Assembly (NCBI GenBank): GCA_003553165.1
Contig: PUOZ01000010.1
Location: 1 to 5,213, forward strand
Origin: Thioalkalivibrio sp.
GTDB lineage: Bacteria > Pseudomonadota > Gammaproteobacteria > Ectothiorhodospirales > Ectothiorhodospiraceae
Length of the DNA stretch: 5,213 nucleotides
Reading direction: 5' to 3'
The position numbers and the translations under genes are program-made. The stretch's first letter is position 1. Every line of letters begins with the position of its first letter. The notes beneath the pieces were generated by a model that worked only from the letters and a program-made list of their open reading frames with translations, was not told the origin of the DNA and made no database searches. Shown here one piece after another: positions 1 through 5,213 of the stretch.

Positions 1-76
1 ACGCGTTCGGAGAGCTGGATGTCCAAGACGGGCCTCGGGCGAGCACGGGGAAATGGAGTGCGGCGGTCGCCGCTTC

Positions 77-80
77 GAGG
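77..80 (+). promoter_or_regulatory. Ribosome binding site favouring the uvrB ATG at 86
   Basis: GAGG lies 5 bases before the ATG at 86. The competing ATG at 53 has only a G-rich run (47-50) that ends two bases before it, which is too close for normal Shine-Dalgarno pairing. This short match is the main reason for the chosen uvrB start; it is modest evidence because GAGG is frequent in GC-rich DNA. Confidence 0.4.
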
Positions 81-85
81 TTCAA

Positions 86-2155
<2,070 letters not shown>

Positions 2156-2362
2156 GTCTTGGACGCGTCGCATCCACACTACTCGGCTGCAGGCGTTTTC
2201 CGGGGAACTGGTCCTTGGATTTGGCAATGGCTGCACCCTGCGTGGACGCGCCTTGCGCAGCTTGGAGCATCTGGCCCGCCACGGCTGCAGGCATAGCCAA
2301 TGGCGCCCCTTGGCCGAAAACCCGTTAGACTGACAACCTGAGCCACAACCCGGTTTGACGCC
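2156..2362. other. Non-coding gap between uvrB and nagZ
   Basis: This 207-base gap shows no convincing gene, RNA gene or intrinsic terminator; only weak stems are present, such as CTGCG/CGCAG (2238-2260) and GCCAA/TTGGC (2296-2314), and neither is followed by a T-run. An 11-base direct repeat CGGCTGCAGGC occurs at 2184-2194 and 2282-2292, which may be chance. The right-hand end carries a possible -10 element for nagZ. Open frames crossing the gap are extensions of shadow frames of the neighbouring genes. Confidence 0.6.
2326..2331 (+). promoter_or_regulatory. Possible -10 element upstream of nagZ (TAGACT)
   Basis: TAGACT matches the sigma70 -10 consensus TATAAT at four of six positions and would place a transcript start near 2338, about 25 bases before the nagZ ATG. 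No good -35 box is found at 16-18 bases spacing; TTGGCC at 2310 is too close. The same hexamer, preceded by a CCCGT-like string, is found before copA, which is the main reason to record it. Confidence 0.25.
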
Positions 2363-3400
2363 ATGACCGACTTCCTGGGCCCGGTGATGCTGGGTGTCAC
2401 GGGTCTCGAACTGACTCCGGAAGACCGCGAGCGACTGCTGCATCCTGCGACAGGAGGTGTCATCCTGTTCTCCCGCAATTACCAGAATCCCGAACAGCTT
2501 CGCGCACTGGTCCAAGCAATCCGATCGCTGCGCAGCCCCGAGCTGCTTCTCGCCGTGGATCACGAGGGAGGCCGTGTACAGCGTTTCCGCGAGGGCTTCA
2601 CCGAACTGCCCCCGATGCATTGGGTTGGCGACGTGTTCAACTATGATCCCGCGCGAGGCCAGGAACTCGCCCGCGACGCTGGCTGGGTACTGGGGCAGGA
2701 ACTCCAGGCGGTCGGCATCGACTTCAGCTTCACTCCGGTGCTCGACCGTGACATCGGCATCAGCGAGGTGATCGGCGACCGCGCCTTTCACGAGCGCGCG
2801 GATGTGATCGCCCTGCTGGGAGGCTGTCTGCTCGACGGCCTGGATGAGGCCGGAATGCGCGGCGTCGGCAAGCACTTCCCCGGACACGGGGCCGTGGCCG
2901 CCGACTCGCACCTGGAAGTGCCCGTCGATGCCCGCCCGCTTGCCGAAATCGAGGCCGACGACATCGCTGCCTTCCTGCCGCTGTTGCCACGGCTGGGCGG
3001 GATCATGCCGGCGCACGTGATCTATCCCGAACTGGATGCCAATCCTGCCGGATTTTCCGGCATCTGGCTGCATGACCTGCTGCGGATGCGCTGGGGGTTC
3101 GACGGTGCGATCTTCAGTGATGACCTGGGGATGGCCGGGGCCGAAGTGATGGGCTCGCCGACAGAGCGCGCCCATGCCGCGCTGTACGCGGGCTGCGATA
3201 TGGTGCTGATCTGCAATGACTTCGCCGGAGCGGACGAGATCCTGCAGACGCTCGAGGACCGCGCTCCAAACCCCGAAACCGCTCGCCGTCTCGACGCCAT
3301 GCGCGCGCGCCCGGCGTCGGATGATGCATTGCGCATGGATGCGGCCCTTGCACGCCTGCACGCGCTGGTCGACCACCACGGTTCCACCTCGATGATGTGA
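2363..3400 (+). CDS. nagZ: Beta-N-acetylhexosaminidase NagZ (GH3 family)
   Basis: NagZ is a cytoplasmic glycoside hydrolase of family GH3. It removes N-acetylglucosamine from GlcNAc-anhydro-MurNAc peptides imported during peptidoglycan recycling; in bacteria with inducible AmpC beta-lactamase its product acts as the inducing signal. The 345-aa protein is a single TIM-barrel domain without a signal peptide, close to the 341 aa of E. coli NagZ. Visible motifs are the start LGPVML (E. coli begins MGPVML), GGVILFSRNY (31-40), VDHEGGRVQRF (65-75), KHFPGHG (170-176), DSH (181-183, the Asp-His acid/base dyad on the family's flexible loop), IMPAHVIY (214-221) and FSDDLGM (251-257), where Asp253 is the expected nucleophile. 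E. coli has Gln where His67 stands here; I do not infer a functional change. An in-frame TGA at 2339-2341 and no other start between fix the ATG at 2363, although no clear Shine-Dalgarno precedes it. The gene appears intact and separately transcribed from uvrB. Confidence 0.96.
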   Translation: MTDFLGPVMLGVTGLELTPEDRERLLHPATGGVILFSRNYQNPEQLRALVQAIRSLRSPELLLAVDHEGGRVQRFREGFTELPPMHWVGDVFNYDPARGQELARDAGWVLGQELQAVGIDFSFTPVLDRDIGISEVIGDRAFHERADVIALLGGCLLDGLDEAGMRGVGKHFPGHGAVAADSHLEVPVDARPLAEIEADDIAAFLPLLPRLGGIMPAHVIYPELDANPAGFSGIWLHDLLRMRWGFDGAIFSDDLGMAGAEVMGSPTERAHAALYAGCDMVLICNDFAGADEILQTLEDRAPNPETARRLDAMRARPASDDALRMDAALARLHALVDHHGSTSMM

Positions 3401-3401
3401 T

Positions 3402-3415
3402 GGGTCACGGGACCC
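3402..3415. other. Small hairpin immediately after the nagZ stop
   Basis: GGGTC (3402-3406) and GACCC (3411-3415) can form a 5-bp GC-rich stem with the four-base loop ACGG, one base after the nagZ stop codon. It sits just before the larger REP-like hairpin. There is no following T-run, so it is not a classic intrinsic terminator; it could protect the 3' end of the nagZ mRNA, or be chance. Confidence 0.3.
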
Positions 3416-3421
3416 CGGCGC

Positions 3422-3451
3422 GTCGGGTTACGCTTCGCTAACCCGACCTAC
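3422..3451 (-). repeat. REP-like palindromic element with GTAG flank
   Basis: GTCGGGTTA (3422-3430) and TAACCCGAC (3439-3447) form a perfect 9-bp stem. Inside it, GC/GC (3432-3433 with 3437-3438) adds two more pairs, leaving a bulged C at 3431 and a TTC triloop. Read on the minus strand, the tetranucleotide GTAG (3451-3448) directly precedes the hairpin. A GTAG-type tetranucleotide next to a bulged hairpin is the known arrangement of REP elements mobilised by RAYT transposases (IS200/IS605-related). The lack of a T-run argues against an intrinsic terminator, though the stem may still stabilise the nagZ mRNA. Family membership would need other copies in the genome, which cannot be seen here. 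Confidence 0.65.
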
Positions 3452-3527
3452 AGAACCGGACCGGGACTTTCGCGCCAACCCTGGCAGCACTCTTTGTCAT
3501 TTAGATGGGGGTTCACCGTTTCCCGTC

Positions 3528-3533
3528 TAGACT
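3528..3533 (+). promoter_or_regulatory. Possible -10 element directly upstream of copA (TAGACT)
   Basis: TAGACT lies inside the perfect 8-base palindrome GTCTAGAC (3525-3532, plus T3533) and ends 6 bases before the copA ATG. If it is the -10 box, transcription would begin at or next to the ATG, giving a leaderless mRNA. No good -35 hexamer lies 16-20 bases upstream; TTGTCA at 3494-3499 is too far. The preceding 50 bases are AT-richer than the flanking coding DNA, as expected for a promoter region. Confidence 0.3.
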
Positions 3534-3539
3534 CCTGTC

Positions 3540-5213
<1,674 letters not shown>

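Noticed and set aside
3402..3451. An intrinsic terminator for nagZ.
   Set aside because: Both hairpins here are stable, but neither is followed by a T-run on either strand; the GTAG flank fits a REP element better.

Overview
The window is an ordinary stretch of a GC-rich bacterial chromosome with three genes on the + strand: uvrB (nucleotide excision repair), nagZ (peptidoglycan recycling) and the first ~558 codons of a copA-type copper P-type ATPase that runs off the right edge. The proteins resemble gammaproteobacterial homologues: UvrB and NagZ follow the E. coli proteins closely through their motifs. A REP-like hairpin with a GTAG flank lies between nagZ and copA. Together these suggest a high-GC gammaproteobacterium. 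A purple-sulfur or Thioalkalivibrio-like lineage is possible, but that is inference from general resemblance and not shown by the sequence.

Layout. Bases 1-85 are the immediate upstream region of uvrB; a second reading frame is open there up to a TGA that overlaps the preferred uvrB ATG (ATGA). uvrB occupies 86-2155 and is complete. Bases 2156-2362 are non-coding, with a possible -10 element near the end. nagZ (2363-3400) is complete. Bases 3401-3539 hold a small hairpin just after the nagZ stop, the REP-like element (3422-3451) and an AT-richer promoter-like stretch. copA starts at 3540, and the window ends exactly after a codon, just inside the nucleotide-binding domain.

The three genes do not form one pathway. 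UvrB acts in DNA repair, NagZ in cytoplasmic cell-wall recycling and CopA in copper/silver export across the inner membrane. The gaps of 207 and 139 bases, each with its own possible promoter element, suggest separate transcription units in the same direction.

I found no undescribed system. The points most worth a second look are the REP-like element, a copA start with no ribosome binding site and an in-frame stop only 9 bases upstream (possible leaderless mRNA), a motif shared by the nagZ and copA upstream regions, and a 23-base perfect repeat encoding the two metal-binding motifs of CopA.
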